Assembly (NCBI GenBank): GCA_002812745.2
Contig: NCSJ02000021.1
Location: 124,001-188,000, forward strand
Reading direction: 5' to 3'
Length of the DNA stretch: 64,000 nucleotides
From: Scytalidium lignicola
Taxonomy: Eukaryota; Ascomycota; Leotiomycetes
Part shown: positions 47,860 to 58,789 of the stretch, one piece after another
Layout of the letters: the number at the start of each line of letters is the position of its first letter
Numbering within the stretch: the first letter of the stretch is position 1
The notes under the pieces: model-generated
What the model saw: the letters and a program-made list of their open reading frames with translations, nothing else
Database searches by the model: none
Told to the model about the DNA's origin: nothing
Program-made: the position numbers and the translations under genes

Positions 47860-48728
47860 AATTGATCACAGCCGTGAATCTTGGACTTATTAGTAAGGAG
47901 CCCTTATATATTATACTTAAATACGAGATTATTGCTAATAACACTAAAGTCGAAGTTGGTGGAAATTGATGCTGGGCACCGACTTATCAAGCAATAGTAC
48001 TCGACATATGCCGCTCGACCTGTCGGCTGCACTTTACCACTATTACTTAATGTCATGAGGGGATGTACCATACAATCTCAAGTACGGATGAGAGAACAGG
48101 ACTAACAGGGTCTTTCTGGATTTAAAAATGGGTAGCGGGACTAGTGCTGACGAAACTTGGTAAAGAGTAGTAGAGGAGCCAATCAAAACACTCCCTTGTT
48201 CATTTTCAGCTCCCCTTTGCTCATAACCCTTGTTAGTGTATTTATTCCCGTAATTTCTTTTTGGCTGGGGGGGAATTTTACACAAATTTATATAACATTC
48301 AAATATTCATTATTGTTTATTAAAAAGAACGTAAGAGCAATCCTCAAATTACCTTTTCACTTTTTTTATAATGGGTCTTACGACTTTTTTNGAGTAATAA
48401 ATTAACGAATATTACTTAATTGAGTTTAATATATATAATCTCATCAACGTAAATGAAAATATAATGTTATTATAAATAATTTAAAATTTTATATACGCAT
48501 ATACATGTATGTTATGTCACACTCATTACGAATTCTAATATAAGAAGTTTATTTTGTTTATATTAGTTACATGCACTAGTTAAAAAAATGTGGAAGGCCC
48601 CCTTTTGAAAAGGAGTGAATACAAACGGGGCTTGAATCGTAAAGTATTCCCGTAGCCCGGTTCTCCTATATCTGAGATTCCACAGTATCTCAGCTCTTTT
48701 CTTCACATTCATTTGATACGATATAGCC
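47860..48728. promoter_or_regulatory. Divergent promoter region of the SDR pair
   Basis: The 869 bp between the two SDR start codons hold both promoters. It includes an AT-rich core (48260-48560) with an N after a T run near 48391. No TATA box or factor site was assigned. Confidence 0.4.
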
Positions 48729-49791
48729 ATGGCTTCTCAAAGTACCCAGCAGCTTAACCGCAACCAAATCTTTGATGTATCCCACGTGACTGCAGTACTT
48801 ACTGGTGGGGGTTCTGGGATAGGATTGATGATTACACAGGCATTGATTGCTAATGGCGCGCGGGTTTACGTTGTGGACCGAAGGAAAGATGCTTTAGATA
48901 CAGTCCTGCGGCTCTACAAAACGGGTCCTGGGGAGATTATACCGCAAGAATATCCTGAGATTCGGCATTCAGGGAGACTTACTGACGAATTCATCCTAGA
49001 TTTGTGGCTGATATCAGTGTTAAAGAAGAGATAGTTCATCTAGCTGATCAAATCGCTACGCTGGAACCCAACGGCATTCAGCTACTGGTAAATAACGCTG
49101 GCATCGCCTTGGATCATGCCACAAGGTTCGCAGAGAATGGACAACCATGTATCAACGACGCGCAAGCTATTTCTGACCACTTTATGAGGTCGGCGCCCAG
49201 CGACTGGACTCGGTCATTTGAAACTAACGTCATGGGCGGGTATTTTATGTCCATGGCATTTTTACCCCTTCTTGAAAAGGGTTCTGGCATAATTAAAGGT
49301 TACTCCTCGAGTATAGTGAATCTGTCTAGCAACGCAGCGTTCCTAAAAGATAGTTGTCGAGGTTACATCTCGTACTCAGCCAGTAAAGCTGGGACCGTTC
49401 ATCTGAGCCGTATACTAGCAACTCTACTTTCGAAAACCGGTGTTCGAGTGAATCAGATCGCGCCGGGCACTTTCCCTTCGGAAGTATGTGCTTAGGCATA
49501 GCTGAATGCGCATAATGGCCATGCTTGCTGACATATACAGATGACGACAGGATCTTCGGGCCCAGACCAGAAATCCAGTATGAATCGTCCAGTGATGAAT
49601 GCTGCCGGTATGTTAGATTTCCAATGCTTGTCAGCTTTCTAACCTTGTCCTGTTTTACAGGTCGACCCGGAGGAGAGACTGATATTGCTGCCACTGTCCT
49701 ACTGCTCGCAAGTGTTGGAGGTGCTTTCTACAATCATCAAATCCTGTTCCCCGATGGAGGCGAAACTCTCATCAGCCCTGCTGCAATCTGA
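48729..49791 (+). CDS. Short-chain dehydrogenase/reductase
   Basis: Exons are 48729-48943, 49000-49483, 49541-49607 and 49661-49791, 298 residues. NAD(P) motif LTGGGSGIGLM near 25-35; NNAG motif LLVNNAGIALD near 101; catalytic Ser in VNLSSN near 182; YSASK with Tyr-197 and Lys-201 intact; SDR end ILFPDGGETLISPAAI. The first intron appears to use a GC donor (gcaaga at 48944, acceptor tag at 48999): only this joins GEIIP to FVADISVKEE in frame. The other two introns are canonical (gtatgt donors). The family resembles classical fungal SDRs often labelled 3-oxoacyl-ACP reductase/RhlG-like; the true substrate is unknown. It forms a head-to-head pair with the paralogous minus-strand SDR. Confidence 0.85.
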
Positions 49792-50217
49792 TCTTCATTC
49801 AAAGTGTAGTTGTTTGGAATAGCTCAGGTCTTCCTATGAACTGTTTTCATAATATAAGTTAATTTCAAATAAACATTAGTTTGTAATTAGCTCACTCGCT
49901 ATAATAGGCTATATTTATATATATATCAGGACTATAACCGCGAGGGCCTCTATGTAAGACATCGCAAACATTTGTAGTCATGCAACTTGAATATAGCTAC
50001 CTTGCTCTCTCAACTTAATATACTTTCATGAACAGTAAACATAACAAGTGTACTACCATATCTTTGTATTTAAGGACGACACTTCTTATGTTATATGAAG
50101 TTTAACTTATTCTTACAATATAATGACCAAACACGACCTGTCTCTCAATTTTATTGGATCAAATAAACTCAAGCAATCGTTTTATTTTCTTCGAAACTAC
50201 CTAACTAAGACTATAGG
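49792..50217. other. Convergent 3' flanks
   Basis: A 426-bp AT-rich gap between the stop of the plus-strand SDR and the stop of the NmrA-like gene. Nothing was recognised beyond 3' UTR sequence. Confidence 0.45.
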
Positions 50218-51342
50218 TCACAACAATGGCTTGCCTAGATATCTCGTAGAACCTGTCTGCAATAGGAGCTCGTCAAGCGTCGTAAAGCTAAGACCCTCGA
50301 AAAATTTTCCTCGCTGGTAAATTGTCTTCTCACGAGGGCATGCACCCGATCCTGTAATCATCATCTCTTCTACACTTGCTAGATAGAGTGCTTCGGAGTT
50401 TTCAGCCGTATATGGTAGCGAACTATCACGGACGATATCTTCTTTTGACCTGTATGTCTTCTCCATTGGTCGACCTACACCAATTGTCAGCTGAACGGGA
50501 TCATTCGAAGAATCAGGCTTCACGTACCATAGAATCTTTCCATGATGCTCACCATTTCGTTGAAGGTTGACCATTGGCCGGTGACATAAGTTGTACGCTC
50601 CTGAAGAATGTCAGAACCCACTTCCTAACACTCTTACTATCAGAGTAACTAACCCACTTTGACGCGCTCAGTAACATAATGAGCGCTTTTGCGACATCCC
50701 GAGCGCTTGTAAATGATTGCACTTGATCACCAGTACCCCGGATACACGCTTTCCAACCGTTTGGGTCAATTGGGAATTCATTCGGGATTGAAGGCATGTA
50801 TGTCTTGTCTTCAGTTAAAAAATAATCCATCAGCCAGCCGTTGTTAAATATTGTCCATTCGATTTCCTTCTCCCGTTCAAGAATCTTTCGGAATGGCACA
50901 CGTGAAGTCTTAAAAAAGCTCGGATGCAGCGGGAAGTGATCAATATTTCCAGCAAACTCCGAGGGGATGAATCGCTTGCAGTTATTTGATCTTCGACATG
51001 CTTCTAGGAAAGCGCGGTGCAAAGTGACAAAGGTTTGATCAGGACTGTTGTTGAATGATACGAAAGTACTAGCCTTCGTTTCATTCAAGATCTGGAGAAC
51101 AGACTCCATAGTGTAATCACTAGTACGCACATCTATATTACGCTGCTCGAAGAAAGCCTCTTTATTTGACTTGACCGCATGTCTATTAGGATTTGTCTAG
51201 AAACCAGCTGTCCAAGTCTTCGACTCACCTGTCTTGAGATGACAATGAATGCATAGCGACCGTCGGCGAGCAATTCATCGCAAAGATATTTGCCGAGGTT
51301 TCCAACTGAGCACAGAGCTATAACTTGACGGCTGTCAGCCAT
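50218..51342 (-). CDS. NmrA-like / isoflavone-reductase-family NAD(P)-binding protein
   Basis: Exons on the minus strand: 51342-51229, 51196-50654, 50600-50528 and 50474-50218, 328 residues, the usual size for this family. The N-terminal Rossmann part reads VIALCSVGNLGKYLCDELL. Conserved segments are KRFIPSEFAGNIDHFP near 110-130, the WTIFNNGWLMDYFL block, and TTYVTGQWSTFNEMVSIMER in exon 3. Members are atypical SDRs that reduce small aromatics or act as NADP sensors; the substrate here is not inferable. The first intron (51197-51228) would be only 32 bp, too short for normal fungal splicing. It is the only junction I found that keeps the frame with good homology on both sides. Either an unusually short intron, a sequencing error or a frameshift is present. 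The other introns are 53 bp each. Confidence 0.78.
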
Positions 51343-52038
51343 ATTCAGGTCAATGTCCGAACAAACTGAGGGAGGAGGGAGTGCTTTACTTAATTCCTCT
51401 GCTAGAGAAAATGTTATACTAGCACAGAAAAAGCTCATGCATCCTGGGATCCTACTATTCCGTCGTAGTTTTATTTTATATTTTATTAAATTATTCTAAA
51501 TTATTTTTCATTATTTTTCATTATTTTTCATTATTTTTTTCATACTGCCTTAGTATGATCCTGATCGGCTGACCGCACTAGGTAACCCTCAGCTCATCTG
51601 CTAAGCTCCTAGCGTTCCTGGTACGCATGGTAAGGCTGACGACTGGCTCGCTCTACGGACCTTTACATGTACGGACCGTCCCAGGTCCACTCTGTGGAAA
51701 TGCGGGCCCTAATTTATGTCACACCGCCTTTGGCCCGGCATTCTGCATGCTGCAAGAGACAAACATTAAACGCTCCACTTCTTCCCGTGTTCCAGGGTAT
51801 GGGGACAACTTTGCTGGAAGCAGATCGGGCTCTAACCGCCACCAGATGTTGGTCTCAGCGTCAATCTATGTACGCAAGTAGTGAATCATGTGACCGATTG
51901 TTCGTTAACCGCCGGCAATTCAGAGTAAAAAGCTTCTGACACCATAGCATTCTCATCTAGCCTCCAAGTATCTTCAAATCTACACGCACGAAAACATACA
52001 TTTACTTCACACAAGACGAGTTACTCTTAAGCGGAAGA
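51343..52038. promoter_or_regulatory. Divergent promoter region (NmrA-like / Sur2-like)
   Basis: The 696 bp between two start codons facing away from each other must contain both promoters. It also holds a short AT-rich tandem repeat at 51497-51535. Confidence 0.4.
51497..51535. repeat. 10-bp AT-rich tandem repeat
   Basis: Three to four head-to-tail copies of ttatttttca within the divergent promoter region, next to a diverged copy on the left. Confidence 0.8.
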
Positions 52039-53206
52039 ATGGCTGTCAATAATACGACCGGCTTCAAACACTACACTCTACATCCAATGCCACCTCTAGT
52101 CCTTGGAATATCGGACCTACATCTCTCTCTCATTCTCCCTATTATGGTCCACTGGCTCACCTCGGGTTGCTTCGAAATTTGTGACCGGGCCGGTTGGCTC
52201 AGCCAATATCGGCTACATACCTCCGCAGAGGAGCTCAAAAGGAACCGAGTTACTCGACGGGAATGCTTACGCGTGACGCTCCAATGTCAGGTAAGTATTT
52301 TTTTCGTAGGATTAGTTTTGTGCAAAACTTTCTCACAAATACAGATTCTTCAAACACTTCTAGGGCTTGTGCTAGGTGCACTCGGTGAGGGCGATGTCAC
52401 AGGAAGTGAGGACTATGATGTCGCTATTTGGATCACTCGAGTTCGTGCTGTCTTCGAAGCAATTCCTAGCTTCCTCTCAGTCACTGGCCTCGACTTCAAA
52501 ACAATGGCAATTACGCTGTCTAGACCTAGACCTTTCGTTTCTATAGTGGGATACCCCGAATTTGGCACGTCGGGCATCGAAGAACTGATAGGCAAAGCAA
52601 TTTATTGGTATATTGTGCCAATTTTCCAACTTGCTTCTGCGCTGATTACCGCCGATGCTTCGATGTACTGTCTTCATCGCCTAGGACATACAAACAAGTG
52701 GATGTACAGTAAGTCTTGAGAACCCTCCCGAACGGATGGATAGCATATTGATAAGTTGTAGAACATATTCACTCGCAACATCATAGGCTGTATGTCCCAT
52801 ATTCATGGGGCGCCTCGTACAATCATCCATTCGACAGTTTAATCGTTGACGCTCTCAGCTACGGTATTGGTTGTTGGGCATCCGGTTTATCAACTAGGCT
52901 ATCTCTTATTCTTTTTTCCTACTCATCATTTAAGAATGTGACTGACCATTGTGGTTACGTGTTCCCGTGGAATCCGATGCGATCGATCACAGGGACTGAT
53001 GCTGGCTTCCACGACGTCCACCACCAGAGTTGGGGCTTAAAGGTAAGCTTTTGTTCATTCATACAAGCAAGCAGTGGAGACTAATTCTGGCTAAGACAAA
53101 CTTTGGAGCTCATTTAACTATCTGGGATCGTATGATGGGAACCTATTTTGCCGACGAAGAAGAAATTACAAGGCTTCGCAGGAAGAATCGCATAGCAGCC
53201 GAATAG
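52039..53206 (+). CDS. Sphingoid base C4-hydroxylase-like (Sur2 family) fatty acid hydroxylase
   Basis: A di-iron membrane enzyme family; Sur2 hydroxylates dihydrosphingosine to phytosphingosine in the ER. Exons are 52039-52290, 52345-52708, 52762-53042 and 53096-53206 (introns of 53-54 bp), 335 residues. Three histidine boxes are visible: HRLGH at 195-199, HSQHH at 209-213 within KHIHSQHHRLYVPYSWGASY, and HDVHH at 289-293 within TGTDAGFHDVHHQSWGLK. The C-terminal NFGAHLTIWDRMMGTYF is typical of Sur2. Hydrophobic segments lie near 20-40, 85-100 and 170-190. Fungi usually have a core Sur2 elsewhere, so this copy in a transposon-walled island could be a paralogue with a specialised role; that is inference. 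Confidence 0.87.
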
Positions 53207-53931
53207 CTCATATTTCGCAGAGTATCGAGATTGCTGGCTGCACAGATAAGACGGAGGTGAAGCCCTTAGGTTATTTCACATCGTTTTTATAGTAGAACCC
53301 TTGGCGATTAATACTTAGTAAACTTACTATTTGTCTCAATATCTACTTACATCCAAGCATACATACTCTCAAATACCTTCTGTAACAATTCAGAGCTGCC
53401 ACTAAATCCAAAATCTCTCGTATCTTCCGCTTTCCCTCTGTATGTTTTCTATAAGAGGATCCTGCCAATCTGGAGCCAATATTTTCTCCTAGAGAAGTGC
53501 TAAGCCCTTTATATTTTAATGGAAATGATTCAAAATATTTAGACAGTTTTTCCCCTCAACTTTTTGCTCAACACAAGTCTTATTTCACTCTTCTCCTGGC
53601 ACCCCGAGTATACGCAACTTTCTAAGTGGTTATCCTATATCTAGGTGTCATCTGACCACCGTAACTCAATCTTTATGCCCCCAATTTTTACGGTCCTCTA
53701 AGACAAAAAAAGCATAATTAGGCAGCGCTAATGAAGCCGTGGACCGACGGATATTCGGTTTGGACGTGTGATTAGGCCACTGTGAGTAAAGACACGGCAC
53801 ACAAATAGTCGGTCAAGAAAGGCGAGCCGTGGTAGACGATAATAGTCGGTTGCGCTCGTACGCTGTTTTATCGCTGACCAACTACCCAGGGGTAGTTGGC
53901 GCCAAAATTCCATCACCTTCCAAAAATCCCG
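53207..53931. other. Intergenic region to pogo-like remnant
   Basis: It holds the 3' flank of the Sur2-like gene and then the left flank of a pogo-type transposon relic. It contains a perfect 10-bp inverted repeat (53878-53887/53890-53899). Terminal inverted repeats of the transposon may lie near 53740-53930 but were not matched. Confidence 0.4.
53878..53899. repeat. Perfect hairpin, 10-bp arms
   Basis: CCAACTACCC and GGGTAGTTGG separated by AG. It lies about 35 bp from the 3' end of the pogo-like transposase frame and could be part of a transposon terminus or a cruciform-forming site. Confidence 0.75.
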
Positions 53932-55286
53932 TCACCTTTCGGCGATAGCCGAGCCATACAATTTTCTATACACTTTGTATCTGAATAAAGAACAGGATAT
54001 ATATTTTGATGTATCTACTATTCGAATTCCATAAAATCTTGATCTAGCCATAATAGTTTTGTAGCTGTAGTTGTAGCTGTAGCTGTAGCTGTAGCTGTAG
54101 TAGTATGGGTAATATCTGTTACCCATGGATCATCTACTACTGTTCCAGGCCGCTCAACAACATTCTCTACAACTGTATACTGGCTTGATTGAAAGTTGTA
54201 TGTGCTATCCAATATAAAATCAACTTCTTGCTCTTCGTTTATAGATATTGTAGTTCCTTGGAGTGTTGTTGGATCAACTAGTTTATTAGGTGTTTCCACT
54301 AATAAATATGCTGGCACCAGGTGTTGTTTTATCTTCCTCCCTTGAGTAATACGTTGAATTGCAGCCTTTCGTTCTTTTTCCTTTGCTCTTTACTCCTTCA
54401 AGTCTTCAAGATATATCTTTTTAATCTGTGATTCTTGTTTCCTTTGAGTAATTTAAACTTGTTTTTGTAAAGCAGCTTCCTCCTTTTGCTTCTTGATATG
54501 AAGTTGTTCTCGAAGATTAATAACATAACCTCCATCTTTAGACTTAGTTACCCTTTTTCGGCTTCTTGCTTTAGCTTCTGATAATTGTTTCCAGTTTGAT
54601 ATTCTCAAAGATTGTTCAGTACTTGTAAGATTTAAATAATCAAGTACAAACTTTGTGCCTTTTATTGTTGATAAGTACTGATATGCTAAAAGACTTGAAA
54701 ACACTTCTAGAATACATGTTTCAAGTTCTTCTAAAGCTTGAACACTATAGTGTATTGTTTTTGGTATAACAGGAAGAGTTGGAAGTGTTGGCTTTGGTTC
54801 TTTTAGCTGATCAGGAGCTGAATACATATATAATTTTGCTAGTGTTTTCTTTACCTTTATTGGTTATATACTACTTTCATAGAAAGCATGGTGTACAATT
54901 ATTTCTATGAAGGTTTTCTTTTGAATTTCATTCAAATCACGAAGAAAAGAAGTAATTGTATATTCAGATTCAAGGTGTGTAAATACTTTATGGACAACTT
55001 GTTTGTGGTAATATTTGTATGGCCGAAATACCTTTACATCTAAAGGTTGAATAATATACATAAGGTATGATGGAAACTGTAAAGGAATAATATGATGCTT
55101 TGTGGCAAGCTTTATAAACTTTGTAGATTTATGAGATTTATGGTTATCTACAAGAAGAAGCTTATTCTTGATTAGTTGGTTTGTTTCTAAATTAATATAT
55201 ATACACTTTTGTGAATGTTATATTCCTTCTTTTGCTTTAGAATATTTGATAAAATGCTGTAATTACATAATTCTAACTTTATTATT
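53932..55286 (-). pseudogene. pogo/Fot1-type (Tc1-mariner superfamily) transposase, C-terminal fragment
   Basis: On the minus strand the DDE region reads LLLVDNHKSHKS near 55160 (the D of the second catalytic position is kept), continues HHIIPLQFPSYLMYIIQPLD and VFRPYKYYHKQ, then runs into Lys/Glu-rich C-terminal sequence (KKQKEEAALQKQV) with stops at 54457 and 54392. A hexamer repeat at about 54060-54110 encodes a Thr-Ala run. The N-terminal CENPB/HTH half and the first catalytic Asp are absent. The homology ends at about 55286, where a candidate copia LTR begins, so the copia insertion probably split it. Confidence 0.8.
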
Positions 55287-55614
55287 TGTTGTAATATTTG
55301 GAGTTTACGGATGCTACTTCACAGTGTTCTTATAGTTGCCTATGCTAGGGCTTATAGATAAGGTTTACAGTAAGCTACTATTGTAGGCAACTATAAGTAT
55401 CTGTAAGGTGCTTGTATAATTATAATTGTTGACCATAATAGTTTTACAACTGTAACTCTTTGTATATATAGAATCTATTGTAGTTGTAGACTCCTTAAGC
55501 AATTAATATAATAGTGGTTTTGTATTCTTGTGTTTCTAGTTAACAAGTTATGTACTTCAATCAGCTAATCAGAATCATTATTTGATTGACTTTATCTTTT
55601 ACCTTTATTCAACA
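55287..55614 (+). repeat. Candidate 5' LTR of a copia remnant
   Basis: It begins TGTTGTAAT and ends TTCAACA, the same terminal style as the intact copia element (TGTTGTGAT...TTCAACA). It sits exactly between the truncated pogo fragment and copia gag-like sequence. No second LTR was found, so the call rests on termini and position. Confidence 0.45.
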
Positions 55615-58600
55615 ACTATTATAATCTTTCAAAATAAGAGAAGAATCAAGTCTTCTACTACTAAAGGAATACTAGTTAAAAGGTCTTAAGAATTATAAAC
55701 TATAAAGTATCATAATTATTAATATTCTTAAATCAAAGAGTTATTTTAACTATATAAATAATAATATTAAATGCTCTAAAATAGAAGACAATAAAGAAAT
55801 TATAAAATTTAAAGCTTAGGAAAAAGTAGATTTTACAGTTAAACTTTGTATATCATTGAATATTAACAAGAAAGCTAATACTCTTATCTTAGAGTATTTT
55901 ATATCTAAGGAGGCTTAAGAAACCTTAAAAGCTTAATATCAAGGTTCAAACTATAATCTTAAGGAAAAATATATCCTTAAGCTAGTTAATATCAAATACA
56001 AGCATTCTAACTTGGTTAAAAGTTATATTATTATATTCAAGGCTTTAAAGAGTAATTTGATTAGTGTAAAAGTTATATTATTAGATGTATTCTATAAGTT
56101 CTTCTTTATAAGAGGATTAAAGGACTTTTTTACTGTATAAGTTAATTGATAATGATTAACAGTATACTTTAAAATACCTTCTTCCCTTAAAACTCTTATA
56201 GAAGATATTTCAGATGAAGTACTGAAATCTAACAGTTTAAGTATAGTACTTTACAGTCAAAAACAGATTAATAAGTTTAATAAAAAACTAAAANGAAAAG
56301 TACTCTTATTATGAAAAGCTAAATTACAAAAAAAGTTAATTGTTAGGAAAAATACCTTAAGAAGTACAAAGAATTTGTTAAAAAGTATAGTAAAAAGAAG
56401 GATAAAGACTTTAAATTCTTAAAATCAGGTTTAGACTTTGATTTTAACTTAAATATAGTTAACTTGAACAAATCTAGTTCCTTTATAGTTATAAATCTTA
56501 AGAGCTTCTTTATATTCAACTATAATCACTAGTTTGCAAACATAAGTACTATAAACTATATAATAAACTACATATTATAGTTTGAGCTAGATTCTTACTA
56601 AGAGTGTTATAATTTAATACTTATAAAAATAAGAAATGAATTTGTTTAAATTACTAGTTTAAGTATGGTTATACTTAAAATAATAGTTCAACATTTACTT
56701 TACAACTTTTTAATGTTTATTATATTCTTACTTTTCTAGTTAATGTTCTTAGAGGAGTAAAGTTTTTAAATCAAGGTAAAGAAGTTTGTATAATTGTAAA
56801 AGGCATTTATAATAAGAATAGAATTGAATTCAGTATTGTAAATGTATTTATAAACAGTATATATTTAAAATTAACTAATACCTCAAAAGCTCTTCTTATA
56901 ACACTTCTAACTAGGTAATCTATACTTAATTTGGATTTTATTTATTAATGCTTTAATTATACTAGTATTAAAGTAATCAAGAATATTATAAAAGCTATTA
57001 TTAGAATTGATAAAAGCCTTATAAAAGCAGTAAAGAAGGAAGAAACCTTTTTGTGTAAAGCTTATAAATATAGTTATTCTTAGAAGGATATCTTTAAGAA
57101 GCGTAAAATACAAGTTGTAAAGGTTATAGAAATGCTTAATATTAACATTTTTATAATTATTCCTTTAGGTTATAATAAGTATAATTATACTATTACAATT
57201 GTAAATGATATTATAAATGTTATATAAGATTATACTTACAAGAAGAAGAAAAGAGCTTATAATGTTATTATTTATTATATTGCCTTGATAAAGAATTAAT
57301 ATAGAATTATTCTTAAATGCCTTTATATTAACAGAAAGAATGAGTTTGATAATAGAAAGCTTGATAAATATATTTAAAAGAATAGTATAAAAGTTACTAC
57401 TACTACTTTGTATACTCTATATTAAGGAGGACATTTTGAATATACTGAACATGTTATATTCATGTGAATGTGTATTATGATAATTGCAAACAATATACTA
57501 TAATATTTGTAGTTAGAGTATTACAAAACGGTTATAATAGTCAGAAATTGATTAACAACACTAATATTAAAGAACAATACTTTATACATTGAGTTTATAA
57601 AACAAGTTAACTTTGAAAGCAATTGTATTCTAGATATATCTAACTTACAAGTAATCAGTTTTAAAGTGCTAATTTATATCAATGCTAATCAACATGTTAA
57701 ATCATAAAAGATAGCTTTTAAAGCTGAAGAAGGAATCCTTCTCAGCTTTGAAGGTAATTTAATATATTGTTGTTAAGTGTTAATATACTCTTACAAGCTT
57801 GTACAATTATCATATGTTACCTTTATAAAAGGAAACACTAGACTTAAAGACTTGGAGATGCTTATAAGTCTTCTTAAGGCTTTAGATGTTGAATTAGTGC
57901 TTGAAGATACTATAATTGTTGATACTAAGACTTTTATAATACTAAATCTTGTTAATATAAAGACTTTTACAATGTTAAATCTTGATATAATATTTGAAGA
58001 AATCCTTGAATTGTTTATAACAAGGGAGATAGAAGATAATAATAATACTTCAGATATAATTCAAGAAGTGCTTGTTATTCAAGCTCTTAGAAGTTATAGT
58101 AAGCTTAAAGGTTTTAAAAACAAGAAACTTGATATAATTATACTAAATATTAACCTCTTAAGTTTACAGTCAACTAGAGTAAGAATTGTTACATTATCTT
58201 AATCATTAGATATACTTGTAGAATACTCTTCAAGGGCATCTACTATGGATAATGAAATTATAGGCTAGCTTACAAGCATTGCAATAGCTTATGGATATTG
58301 TTTTTTTATAAGGCAAGCCTTAAATACAAGTTATACTTTAGTTGTATTCATAGATCCATTAAAGTCAAATACAATCAAAGAAGCTTGTAATTCAATACAT
58401 TACAAAAGGTAAGATGACATTATAAAGGTTAAGTTGGCCTCTTTAATAAAGTGTAGTACTTTTGAGCTATTAACTCTCCTGGAAGAGAAATATACTCTTT
58501 GTAACAAGTAAGTATTCAAGGTTAAACATAACTTTGACTATAAAATCAAGCATTTTAAGGCTAGATTTGTAATTAAAGACTATGAACAATGTTATAGTAT

Positions 58601-58760
58601 TGATTATGATTAAACTTAGGCAAGTGTAGTTAAGTCTACCACCTAGAAGGCCTTACTGGTTTTAACTGCTCACTTTGACTAAGAAGTCAACTAAATAAAC
58701 GTAGTTATAACGTTTTTAAATGATAATTAGAACTCTTATAAATGTAATTATTCTATTCAA
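55615..58760 (+). mobile_element. Degraded Ty1/copia element, remnant 1
   Basis: On the plus strand there is gag-like sequence at about 55650-56150 and integrase at about 57130-57720 (TTTTLYTLY near 57397; YTEHVIFM; then YIEFIKQVNFESNC near 57590). The 141-codon open stretch 57777-58202 is a linker. The start of reverse transcriptase lies near 58560-58735 (KARFVIKDYEQCYSIDYD, then INVVITFLNDN). Frames are broken by TAA/TAG/TGA throughout. It ends inside the reverse transcriptase, where sequence of remnant 2 begins. Confidence 0.75.
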
Positions 58761-58789
58761 AGCTTTTATAAAATAAGTTTCTTCTTTTA

